Positions 22,601 to 31,599 of a DNA stretch of 64,000 nucleotides are shown piece by piece. Made by a program: the position numbers and the translations under genes. Source of the stretch: Chrysophaeum taylorii (taxonomy: Eukaryota > Sar > Pelagophyceae > Pelagomonadales > Pelagomonadaceae); NCBI GenBank assembly GCA_029834535.1, contig JAQMWT010000379.1, positions 1 through 64,000 on the forward strand. Reading direction: 5' to 3'. The stretch's first letter is position 1; each line of letters opens with the position of its first letter. The notes beneath the pieces are model-generated. The model was given only the letters and a program-made list of their open reading frames with translations. It ran no database searches and was not told where the DNA came from.

Positions 22601-24448
22601 CTTCAGAATGGCCGCGTACCTCCAGGACTCCCGAGCTTGTTTGACGTCGGCCTCGCTCAAACCCCTCTCCTCGAGAACGCCGTCTCGGTGGTACCGCTCG
22701 AGCGCGGTCTTCCACGCGCGCGCGTTGTCCAAGCACCGCCGGACCTCGCGGCCAAAGGCCTCGAGCGACTCGAAGGCCCCGCGTCGCAGTTCGGCCTCGA
22801 CCGACCCCAGATCGGCCGCCTGGTTCATGCCGCCGATGGCGGCGGCGTACTCCTCGCGATTCTTCGGAAAGACGGCCTTCGACAAGAACGGCGTCGCCGT
22901 CGCCCACCCGTCCTTCATCCGGTGCTCCTTTATCGCCGCCAGAATCGCCCACATGGCCGCCTCGACCGCTTTGTCGGGCGCGGCCGCCTTTCTCCCGGAG
23001 GTGCTGGTGCTCTTCTTCGCCTTCGCCTTCGCGGGGGGTGGCGGCTCCTCCGAATCCGAGAGCACGACGGGCGTCACGGCCTCCTTCATTCCCAGAGATT
23101 TACCGGCGAGTGCGAGCGCTTTGCCGCCCGCCGCGGCACTTCGAGGCTTCTTTCCGGAAGAAGAAAACGACGACGACGAAAACTTCTTATCCGCCATCGC
23201 CGGCGCGGAGTGGTTCGCCGCAGGAGGAACACCACCACCAGCGTACGGGGAGGAGGAGGAGGAGGTGGAGGAGGAGGTGGTGGAGGAGGATACGGCGGCG
23301 GCGGCGCGCTTCCGCTCGGCGTCGAGCAGCGGATCGACCATCTCGCGCCATCGACGCTCGAAGTTTGCCGAGAGATCGCACAACGCGTCCGCGTCAGCGT
23401 CGCCGTGCGCGCGACGACCCACGCCGTTGGGCCCAAAGAATCGCTGGCAGTTCGAGAAGATGCGCTTGACGTCGCTATCGACGTCGGCGACACTCGCGTA
23501 GTCACCCCCTTGCATAATTTTGGCGACGATCTCGCCGATCGAGACGGGGTCGGGAACCGCGCGCAGGTACTCGTCGATCGCGTCGCGCGAGTCGTAGTAG
23601 GACGCGATCGGGTGGAAGAAGGCGTAGGCGCGCTGGATTCCCTCGGCCGTATACGAGTTGAACATGAAACCGGCCTCGATCTTCGCGATGATGTCGCCCC
23701 AGTTGTCCAGGAGCCGCGGGCACGCGAGCTCGACCGCCTCGACGCCGCCCTCGAGCCGCAGCGCCGGTTTCAGCTTGGCCTCGAGCTCCTTCTCGACGGC
23801 GGCCGCGAACGCGAGACCCGCCATGCGCCACTCCCCCGGATGCGTGTTGTACCGCACGCAGTTGGCTCCGATGCGCCGCGCGTCGAGCACCCACGCGCCC
23901 GCGTCCCGCTCGTACTCGCCCTTCTTCAGCTTGGCCTCGAGCTTGCCCAAGTCCATCGCGACCTCGACGCGGCTCGGGTAGTCGGGCGGCGCCGTCTCGT
24001 CGATCGACTCGGAAAATATGCGCCCGTACTTGTGCTTTTTCAGCCGCACCACCATCGCCCCCGCCGCCTCCGCGACGCCGTTCCTCATCGCGACCTTCTT
24101 TCGGGGCGGGGGGCGATCGAGGAACCGCTTGAGAGACTTCTCGCTCTCCTGCTGAAACACCTTCAGGAGCCGCTTCGCCTTGCCGTAGATGTGTTTCAGC
24201 TCGGCGCGCGGCCCGCAGTAGGTCATCGAGTTCTCGAACACGAGCCTCACGTCGGCGGCGAAGCTCCGCGCGTCGCGGTACTCGCCGAGTCGCGTCGCGA
24301 TCGTTCCGAGGTCCATCGGACGCTCGATCACCTCCAGATAGTCCTTCAAAAAGGTCGTGTCCACGGGAACCTGGAAGAACCTCTCGGGATCCTTGGCGTT
24401 CAGCGTCCCCAGCACCTTGCGCGCCTCCTCCAATTCCAACCCCTTCAT
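19695..24448 (-). CDS. Polybromo-like protein with six bromodomain-like modules
   Basis: From the Met at 24,448, numbered in the long frame that starts 33 codons earlier, bromodomain-like modules lie at about 38-145, 170-262, 275-405, 528-660, 800-930 and 1050-1180. Each has a recognisable P-M-D-L-G or equivalent loop and an F-x-N-A-x-x-Y-N type helix. The acetyl-lysine-binding Asn is present in modules 2, 5 and 6 (RYN, AYN, AYN) and replaced in 1, 3 and 4. Six bromodomains is the count of animal PBRM1 (PBAF remodeller), but no BAH or HMG box is visible. A 59-nt GT-AG intron (19,806-19,864) leads to a short last exon ending at 19,695; without it the frame runs into repeats. Nuclear chromatin reading is inferred. 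Confidence 0.8.
19806..19864 (-). other. Intron in polybromo-like gene
   Basis: The donor GTGCGTAC and acceptor CCGCAG are in phase 0. Splicing joins SRRAGA to AHLERFILAPTG and replaces about 100 residues of repeat-derived readthrough. Confidence 0.6.
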
Positions 24449-24686
24449 CGGCGCCACCAGACGCCACGCCACAAGGAGAGCGGCGGAGCCCGCCCAAGCA
24501 GCGACCGCTACGCGGCGCGGACCCGCGACCTCTCCCAGCGCCAACAAGCCTCCTTTTCAAGCCTCCGATTGCTCACCACCCGGCGGGTCCGTCGTCGCCG
24601 ACGCAATCGACAACGAGCCTTGATGGCGTGGGCTTCATCTTTTTTGTTCAGCCACTTGCTGCATCATTACCCCAGGCCGCCCGGCG

Positions 24687-25303
24687 ATGGGGGTCAACAA
24701 CAACAACAACAACAACAACAACACGCGCGGCCAAGCCCCGTGCGTTGTCTGCGCGACGGTGCAGGCCAAGTACTCCTGTACGTTCGTGCCCGCGATTATG
24801 ATGATGATTATGATGATGATGATGATGACAGGCCCGCGATGCCGGAGCCCCTACTGCTGCGTGGCGTGCTGTGCGCGTGGAGAGATCTGCCCCCCTCCGT
24901 CACTTTCGTCGCAGGCAAAGAGCACAAGACGAAATGCGCCGGTGCTCCCCCCAAGCCGCCGCGCCGCCAACGCCAAGACCTCTCCGAGCCGAAGCGCGAC
25001 AGTCATCGCCTCGCGCCCGAACACAGGCGTCGCCTCGACGCCGCCAGGTGGATCCACGAGGAGCTCGACCGAGACCCCGCCCTGCGTGCGATCGTCGAGA
25101 CCATCGACACGGCGCAAAATCGCCCCGCCGCCCTCGACCAAGCGCGAAAGACCAACCAAAAGTTGGCTTCCTTCGTCGACCGTGTCCTGCTCGACATCGG
25201 CATTTGCGAGCCGAGTACCGACACGCCCGGCGGCGTCGTGTTCGTGGGAGTGTCGCCAACGACACAACAAAACACGCAGCACCACCCACCGGTCGTTTCA
25301 TGA
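24687..25303 (+). CDS. HIT-type zinc-finger protein, ZNHIT3-like, three exons
   Basis: Exons are 24,687-24,777, 24,832-24,876 and 24,915-25,303, with GT-AG introns of 54 and 38 nt. Spliced, the N-terminus becomes a complete zf-HIT: CVVC, then KYSCPRC, then YCCVAC and KEHKTKC. Both introns fall inside the finger. The C-terminal part (LDAARWIHEELDRDPALRAI, then NRPAALDQARKTN and FVDRVLLDIG) matches the ZNHIT3/Hit1 C-terminal region. In other eukaryotes this protein helps assemble box C/D snoRNPs. An Asn run follows the start Met. The promoter region is shared with the divergent polybromo-like gene (238 bp between starts). It is convergent with the methyltransferase gene, with 44 bp between the stops. 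Confidence 0.8.
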
Positions 25304-25347
25304 TACTAATTTAAGGAGGAGGAGCAGCTGTAGCTATTCGCTACTAC

Positions 25348-26197
25348 TCATCGGTGGACGCTGACCTCGACGCCATCTTCCATGTCGGGCCCGCCCCCGG
25401 AGTACTCGACAGAGGCGGGGTAAAAGACGCTTTCGACGAAGGGTGATGTGGTGGCATCTCCTCCTCGCACATAGGCGAGGTAGTCGCGCATGCTCGCGCC
25501 CCCGTCAAAGGAGAGGACGTTGTCGGCAACTACGACACCCCCGGGTGACGCGAGCTTGGCTTCGACGGCGCGCAAATCGCGCAAATAGGCGGCCTTGTCG
25601 TGATCGATGAATAGCACGTCAATGGCAGGCCACGCGCGGCGCTCAATTTGAGCGGCGAGCGTCGAAGCGTCGGCGCAGCAGATCTCGATCCGGTGCTCGA
25701 GACCCGCGAGCCGCACCACGCGGCGCGCCCACTCGCACGCGCGCGGGTCGATCTCCACGCCGAGAAACCGGTCGTCGGGACCGAGAGCCTTGCCGACGAG
25801 CACGGCGCTGTACCCGACGTACACGCCGAGCTCGCACACGCATATCGGACGCCCTCGACTCTTGACGCCGGCGACCGCCGAGAGCAAGATCTTGCCCTTC
25901 TCCGGACCGACATTCATCATCCAGTGCCGTCGCTCGCAGAAGTCGTCCACGGCGCGGAGTACGAGCTCGGGATCCTTGGCAACAGACCCCACCGTCGACT
26001 CGATGGTCGCCAGCAAAGCTTCTTCGGTACCACTGCGTGCGATTTTTTGGCTTTGCGAACGTGTCCCGACACTCACTCGTGAAAGACAAGCACGCCGCAA
26101 TCTGCGTTGGCACACACGTGGACGACGCCAAGTCCAGACACTTACTCGCCGGTCGGGCATCGTCGTCATCGTCGTCCTCACCGTCGAAGAGGTCCAT
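25348..26197 (-). CDS. Catechol O-methyltransferase-like enzyme, three exons
   Basis: Exon 1 is 26,146-26,197, exon 2 is the 25-nt micro-exon 26,077-26,101 and exon 3 is 25,348-26,032. Both introns are 44 nt with GTAAGT or GTGAGT donors and CAG acceptors. Splicing yields NCGVLVFHDGTEEALLATIE, which restores the COMT N-terminus. The core has ID/VDDFCERRHWMMNVGPEKG, the SAM-binding ELGVYVGYSAV, the acidic EIDPR, the metal-site LFIDHD and ADNVLSF. This order is that of COMT: SAM-dependent methyl transfer to a catechol-like hydroxyl with Mg2+. The real substrate is unknown. The unspliced frame to 26,466 is not used. Confidence 0.85.
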
Positions 26198-26291
26198 ATT
26201 GACGATAATACCCTCGGCGCAAACACATCAATATCTGCGCGAGGATATGGCCGGAAGATCTTCCTAGTGGGGAGAAGAGGGCGCGCTACAG

Positions 26292-29200
26292 ATGACGGTC
26301 GATATGGCCACCACGCTCGCTTCCCTCCACGATCCGAGCGTGGACTCCGATTCACCTTACCAGCTGAGCCTCGGCGACCAGGTGTACTACGCTGCGAACG
26401 GAGCGAACATGCCATTGAACGACAAGCGCGGAAATTGGAAGCTGAGACCCGAAGAAGAGCAAGCATGCGTCTACAGACGCGACGACGAGCTTGGGGACTT
26501 TACGAACGACGTCAACTACCATCAGGCAAAGGCGAACTTCGCCAAGCTCGTTGGGAAGACGGAGCCGTACGCGAAGAGGGTCGCTGACTACGAGGCGCTC
26601 GCTCGCAAGCAGTACAAGGTCGCGTACCAAAAGGTCTACCAATCGTGCGACGCCTTTCCCGCGGGCCGGAGCGACTTTAGCGACGTGTCGCGGCAAACAT
26701 ACGCGACGCGGTGGCAAGATACGATGAAACCCAAAGGCCCCGCGTTCGACCGCCAAGAGGAACGTAACGCGAAACGCAGGCCAGCATCGGTCGAGCTGCA
26801 CGAGGCCAGGCTCAACACCATCGCCGAACACCGCGAGAAGGACATTGCACGCGAAAGAGTGGGCGACCACGTCCGGTCGCTGCACCCCCAGGTCAACTTC
26901 AAGTTCGCCCGCTGGGATCTCAACGCGAGGGCGTTCCCCGCGTCCAACGGAAACCAGGTCATCGAGCCAAACGGTCCCGCGTACGAACGAGCATTGGAAC
27001 GCGCGATCGCGTTCAAGCGAGAGAGCGAGCTCCAGGTGGCGACGCGCCACGAGACGAGCGAGCCTCCAAAAAATGGCACGCTCGCACACTTGATCGCCCA
27101 GAAACGACTGCAGCGCGCGCGCGACTACTACGTCAACGAGATTCTTGCGCGCGAGTTGGTCGTTTCGAGCGCTGTCGAGGACGAGAGCGACGTTAGGGTG
27201 GCAAAGCAAAAGAAACGTCGTGACAGAAGACGGACGCGTCTCCTGAATAAGGCAAAGCGCAAACGCGACGGCAATACTCTGAACGGTAAGCGTGATTTTT
27301 CAAGACAGAAGGGACTTCTGCGCAACGCGATCAGATTTACCACGCAATTCAAAACAAATGCACGCCGGCTGTCGTCGAGCGAGATTCTTCATCGCATTCG
27401 ACGATTTTCGATACGAAAGCAGCAACTGCTGGCAACGCGGGACGACGATCACGACGCGACCGCCAAACCGTCGATGAGTGGACACGACAGAAATGACGAT
27501 GTCAAGCACGTGCCGCTTGACGACACTCTAAACTCGACGGCCCAGGCGGTGGAGGCAAGCACGCAGCACTGCGACCACGCACATGAACACGTGGACAAGA
27601 TGCCGTATTACGTCGCCACCTTCGACTCGGCGGACCAGACCGCGCCAAAGCGCATCGGTCGCCTCCCACCGCTTGAGACGCGGGCGTTCGGTCGTGCAAA
27701 GAAACGCAAAGACCGTCGAGTTGTAGTGCAGAAGCAACAGCAGCTGAGCGGCGACGCGGTAGAGACCGTGATGATAGAAACCGAGAACAACGAGAGAGCC
27801 GTTGAGAGCGTATCGACGCGCAATGACCCTAGAGGCGAGGAACAGAAAGCGTCAATGGAGCAACCCCCTTTGGAGCGCATGCGCAAGAAGCGGGAGCCCC
27901 AGAGAATGCACGCGAATTTTCTAGAAGAAAAACCGATCGAGAGCACCACCAAAATCGGCGTCCGAGCGGTCCAGAGACACCAACGTCAACGGCGATTTGC
28001 GAGATTTCCGACGACGTTGCGCGGTCTCGCCCGCTGGTTCCAAGGGAGCCGGAAACGACGTGTTGCGTGCGAAGAGGTCGACAGCCATCCGTTCGAAGAA
28101 CGACAACGTTTGCAACGTGAGCTCGCGAGAGAACGCACCTTGTGTGCGCGAATGGCTCGCGCATATCGGGCCGTTAAGCGGCACATCCCATCGCCGAGCG
28201 ATGTGTGCCGCATGAGACGACAACTTATCCAGGCATACCGACAGTCTCGAGTGCCGCGACCGATCGTGAAGGCAGTCCTTGGAGCAATCGAAGGTAGCAC
28301 GTATGTCGCGGAGAAGATGGTATTGGCGTACGTGGACGCCTACTTCATCGCGACGAAGCTGTCCCAGTTCTTTGCCATTCGGTGGTTCCAGGAGCCGAGG
28401 TACCACTACGACGACTTGGTCTCGGCGGTGCTCGAGGGCCAAGCCGACGAGATATCTCTGATGTTAATGGACAAATGGGCTGGACTCCACGTTAACAAGA
28501 CCACAACGCCCTCGGGCATGACGATGCTGTTCCTCGGCATGCAAAAGGCACTCTCGCTCGATAGCAGACTTAAGCTGATGCTGCAGCGGGACGCGAAACG
28601 AGGCGGGCCGCATCCGCAGGACGCCTACAACAAGCTCAAGGCCCAGAAACACCGATTGACCCACAAAGACAAGATAAGTCGTATCTTGAAACGTGAAGGG
28701 ACGGTCTACAAGGACGACAGCGCAGTCGACCTCTTTGTGCAAGCTGAAGCACAAACACGTGTCTTGAACTGCCTCATGAAACACGGCGCCGACGTTAACG
28801 CGCAACAGGACCCCCGAAGGCACGAAGGGACTGGATGGAGTCTCCTGCATCACTGCGCCGTCTTCGACAACGTTGACCGCCTTCGCTGGCTCACGGATCG
28901 CGGGGCGATTATCGACATCGCTTCGGAGTCGGGCGAAACCCCGCTCATGATGGCCGCACACAATCGTGCCACCAACGCGCTACAGCACTTTCTCGAGTAC
29001 GAGGCTGTTGTCACGCGTTCCGATCACAACGGTTGGACGGCGCTGCATTACGCGGCCGCTGCGGGCGCAAATGACTGCGCCGCCCTGCTCCTGCGCGCTG
29101 GCGCCAACAAGGACGCCCGCACCATCGGTGACGTCAAGTCTCCTGGCGATCTGGCGAGGGCGAACGGCCACACCTCAACTTATTGGCTCGTTTCCCTGTA

Positions 29201-29303
29201 CAGAGAGCCAGAGATTCCGGTCCGTGAGCTCTTCAAGGTCATCGAAGACGGACTCGAGTCTCCTGTCGCAGACGACAACCCCGAGACGAGAACACCGAAC
29301 TGA
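26292..29303 (+). CDS. Ankyrin-repeat protein with long basic N-terminal region
   Basis: 1,003 residues. The N-terminal 700 are charged, helical and basic, with no family I recognise. Ankyrin repeats occupy about 825-960, for example LMKHGADVNAQQ, TGWSLLHHCAVFDN, SGETPLMMAAHNRAT and NGWTALHYAAAAGANDCAALL. The function is likely a scaffold or binding protein. The gene is divergent from the methyltransferase gene, with 94 bp between starts, so the two probably share a promoter. Base composition is less GC-extreme than in neighbouring genes. Confidence 0.85.
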   Translation: MTVDMATTLASLHDPSVDSDSPYQLSLGDQVYYAANGANMPLNDKRGNWKLRPEEEQACVYRRDDELGDFTNDVNYHQAKANFAKLVGKTEPYAKRVADYEALARKQYKVAYQKVYQSCDAFPAGRSDFSDVSRQTYATRWQDTMKPKGPAFDRQEERNAKRRPASVELHEARLNTIAEHREKDIARERVGDHVRSLHPQVNFKFARWDLNARAFPASNGNQVIEPNGPAYERALERAIAFKRESELQVATRHETSEPPKNGTLAHLIAQKRLQRARDYYVNEILARELVVSSAVEDESDVRVAKQKKRRDRRRTRLLNKAKRKRDGNTLNGKRDFSRQKGLLRNAIRFTTQFKTNARRLSSSEILHRIRRFSIRKQQLLATRDDDHDATAKPSMSGHDRNDDVKHVPLDDTLNSTAQAVEASTQHCDHAHEHVDKMPYYVATFDSADQTAPKRIGRLPPLETRAFGRAKKRKDRRVVVQKQQQLSGDAVETVMIETENNERAVESVSTRNDPRGEEQKASMEQPPLERMRKKREPQRMHANFLEEKPIESTTKIGVRAVQRHQRQRRFARFPTTLRGLARWFQGSRKRRVACEEVDSHPFEERQRLQRELARERTLCARMARAYRAVKRHIPSPSDVCRMRRQLIQAYRQSRVPRPIVKAVLGAIEGSTYVAEKMVLAYVDAYFIATKLSQFFAIRWFQEPRYHYDDLVSAVLEGQADEISLMLMDKWAGLHVNKTTTPSGMTMLFLGMQKALSLDSRLKLMLQRDAKRGGPHPQDAYNKLKAQKHRLTHKDKISRILKREGTVYKDDSAVDLFVQAEAQTRVLNCLMKHGADVNAQQDPRRHEGTGWSLLHHCAVFDNVDRLRWLTDRGAIIDIASESGETPLMMAAHNRATNALQHFLEYEAVVTRSDHNGWTALHYAAAAGANDCAALLLRAGANKDARTIGDVKSPGDLARANGHTSTYWLVSLYREPEIPVRELFKVIEDGLESPVADDNPETRTPN

Positions 29304-29714
29304 ACCGCGCGGTGGTAACTTCCCCTGCAGGGAGCCCGCAGGGGGTCTGTCGTTAAACGACTGTGGATAAACATACTTTAAGAGCGAGAATCAGTGCTGC
29401 CGGCGGAGCTTCGCGGCACGACGTATACTTTATTAAATTCTTGACTGCCAGGCCCTTCGTGTGGCCGGCCTTTGAGTGCGAACCTTGTGATCAGCATAGC
29501 GCTACACCCTGTCGTATCGCCCCCCTCCCCGCGCGGGGTCTTGGCGCCAAGACCCGCGTGTCAAGGAAGATACGTTTTCGTGAAGATTAATTCTTACTCC
29601 CCCCGGGCGGGGCGGGGCGGGGCGGGGCGGGCCGTTTGTTCGACCAAAACCCCTAGGAAATCTATTTCGGGCGAGAGCGAGAGCAGGCTCGAGACCGCCA
29701 AGAATCTTGTAGGC
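29304..29714. other. Intergenic / 5' region of phosphoserine aminotransferase
   Basis: 411 bp. It contains a GGGGC-type tandem run at about 29,606-29,632. The aminotransferase frame is open through part of it, but the sequence lacks family similarity, so it is read as 5' UTR. Confidence 0.5.
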
Positions 29715-30872
29715 ATGGTGGTCAACAGACTGGTATCGCGAGGAGTGCGGTTGATGTCGACGGCGCCGGAGGTGCGGCCCGCCTGCCCAAATTTTTCGAG
29801 CGGGCCATGCGCCAAGCGGCCGGGGTGGACGCCGTCTGTGTACGCCGACGCGGCCGTCGGGCGATCGCACAGGTCCAAGCTCGGGAAGAAGAAGCTGAAG
29901 GACGCGATCGAGATCACGCGGAAGGTTCTGGGCGTACCCGCGGAGTACAAGATCGGCATCGTGCCCGCCTCGGACACGGGGGCGATCGAGATGGCGATGT
30001 GGTCTATGCTGGGCGCGCGGCCCGTCGACGTGTGCCACTGGGAGAGCTTTGGGAAGACATGGTTCGCCGACGTGAAGAAACAGCTCAAGCTGAAGGACGT
30101 CACCGAGTTCACCGCGCCGTACGGGGAATTGCCAGACTTGAAGGCAACTAATCCGGACCACGACATCGTTTTCACGTTTAACGGAACGACGTCGGGCGTA
30201 CGCGTGCCAGACCTCGAGTGGATCTCGCCGACGCGCACTGGGTTGACCTTCAACGACGCCACCTCGGCTGTCTTCGCGATGGACGTCGACTGGTCAAAGG
30301 TCGACGTCACGACCTACTCTTGGCAAAAGGTCATGGGCGGCGAGGGCGCGCACGGCGTGCTCGTCCTCTCGCCGCGCGCGGTGGAGCGCATCGAGTCCTT
30401 CCAGCCCGATCGCCCCCTTCCGAAGATTTTCCAGCTCGCTAAGAACGGCAAGTTCATGGCCGACATCTTCGAGGGCTCCACGATCAACACGCCGTCCATG
30501 GTCTGCGTCGAGGACTACCTCGACGCCCTGGCGTGGGCCGAGTCGATCGGCGGCCTGCCCGCGCTTAAAGAGCGCTCGGAGGCAAACCTCAAGATTATTG
30601 CGGACTGGGTCGACCGGACACCCTGGGCCCACTTCCTCGCCAAGGACGTCGCCCACCGATCCAACACCTCCGTTTGCCTCACGCTCGACACGCCGCCGGA
30701 GATCGTCAAGAAAATGACCTCCTTTCTCGAAAAAGAGGGCGTTGCCTATGACATCGGCGCGTACCGGGATGCCCCGCCTGGCCTCCGTATCTGGTGCGGC
30801 GCCACGGTCGAGGCCAGCGACGTCGAGGCTCTGCTCCCTTGGATTGAACACGCCTTAGAGCTCCACGCGTAG
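29715..30872 (+). CDS. Phosphoserine aminotransferase (Methanosarcina-type family)
   Basis: From the Met at 29,715 the protein is 385 residues. It contains [56 protein letters not shown], and the PLP-lysine segment [17 protein letters not shown] (Lys205). It catalyses the second step of serine synthesis: 3-phosphohydroxypyruvate plus glutamate to phosphoserine. The motif set matches the second PSAT family (TIGR01365-like; alpha-proteobacteria, Methanosarcina) rather than the common SerC/PSAT1 form. The first 20 residues ([16 protein letters not shown]) look like an organelle presequence. The frame stays open upstream to 29,472, but that part lacks similarity. Confidence 0.88.
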   Translation: MVVNRLVSRGVRLMSTAPEVRPACPNFSSGPCAKRPGWTPSVYADAAVGRSHRSKLGKKKLKDAIEITRKVLGVPAEYKIGIVPASDTGAIEMAMWSMLGARPVDVCHWESFGKTWFADVKKQLKLKDVTEFTAPYGELPDLKATNPDHDIVFTFNGTTSGVRVPDLEWISPTRTGLTFNDATSAVFAMDVDWSKVDVTTYSWQKVMGGEGAHGVLVLSPRAVERIESFQPDRPLPKIFQLAKNGKFMADIFEGSTINTPSMVCVEDYLDALAWAESIGGLPALKERSEANLKIIADWVDRTPWAHFLAKDVAHRSNTSVCLTLDTPPEIVKKMTSFLEKEGVAYDIGAYRDAPPGLRIWCGATVEASDVEALLPWIEHALELHA

Positions 30873-31236
30873 ATTTTTATGATGATGATTCGCGTTGGAC
30901 TATGACCGCGTTGCACGCTGCTGATTGTCTCGCATTCGCGCCCTTCATCCTCTTGATCTTAGATGATTTCCTACCTCCTTACGGCCGCCCTCGCTTTCCA
31001 CCTCCCCTGCTGCTGCTGCTGCCAGGTTGCTGGAACCCCTTCCACGGCACTCACGTCTCTCGTGACCCCTTGAGCATAGCGACAGCGCCCCTTCCATCGT
31101 GATTTAGGTTTCTTAGCCTCGTGAAGTTGCTCTATAGTCGGACGATATTCCGTAGTACGTACGGTTTCGGATCCTCCTCGGGTTTAATGCACGCCTGCTA
31201 CTTCGACGTTCGTTTACACCGGCGTTGACAACGACC
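30873..31236. other. Intergenic
   Basis: Nothing is seen beyond mixed-composition sequence 3' of the aminotransferase gene. Confidence 0.4.
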
Positions 31237-31383
31237 ATGCGGTCTTCCAACGGAAATGTCAGTCAACAAGGCGTGTGGCGGCCCTCGCGGTTGCTGTCGG
31301 CGTGGGTGCTGGTGATCGCGCACTCCGACGACGACGACGACGAGGAGCGCGCGTTCAATCTTGGACGCGCCCAGATGTAGGCT
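31237..31383 (+). pseudogene. Truncated copy of the PIG-L gene start
   Basis: The sequence parallels the start of the intact gene at 34,135 nearly base for base over about 110 bp: ATGCGGTCT versus ATGCCGTCT, then GGCCCTCGCGGTTG versus GGCCCTCACGGTTG, then GTGGGTGCTGGTGATCGCGC in both. It keeps VLVIAH but the catalytic PDDE is changed to SDDD, and the frame stops after about 48 codons. It is a 5' fragment of a duplicated gene, now separated from the intact copy by the LINE-like relic. Confidence 0.75.
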
Positions 31384-31599
31384 CCTGGGATACCAAGTGT
31401 TCCTATGGCACCGTCGCCACCCTACCTGCGGCGAGATTTTCGTTTAACGACGCCCTCAAGTGTAGTGCTCAAGATACGCCAAATCGCCCCGACGACACCG
31501 AGACGCGCCCGGTTTTCGGTCGGTCCGACATACCCTGGGCGCGGTTTGCAGCGGAGTGGCGCTCGGCAGCATTAGGCGGCCGAAACAGCCCCATATAAG

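Noticed and set aside
20009-25303. 1,764-codon plus-strand frame antisense to the polybromo-like gene
   Set aside because: It is a codon-bias shadow rich in Arg/Val repeats. Only its last part (24,915-25,303) is real, as exon 3 of the ZNHIT3-like gene.
25348-26466. 372-codon unspliced methyltransferase frame
   Set aside because: The first 140 codons are non-homologous Arg/Ser-rich text. The two-intron model from 26,197 restores the COMT start.
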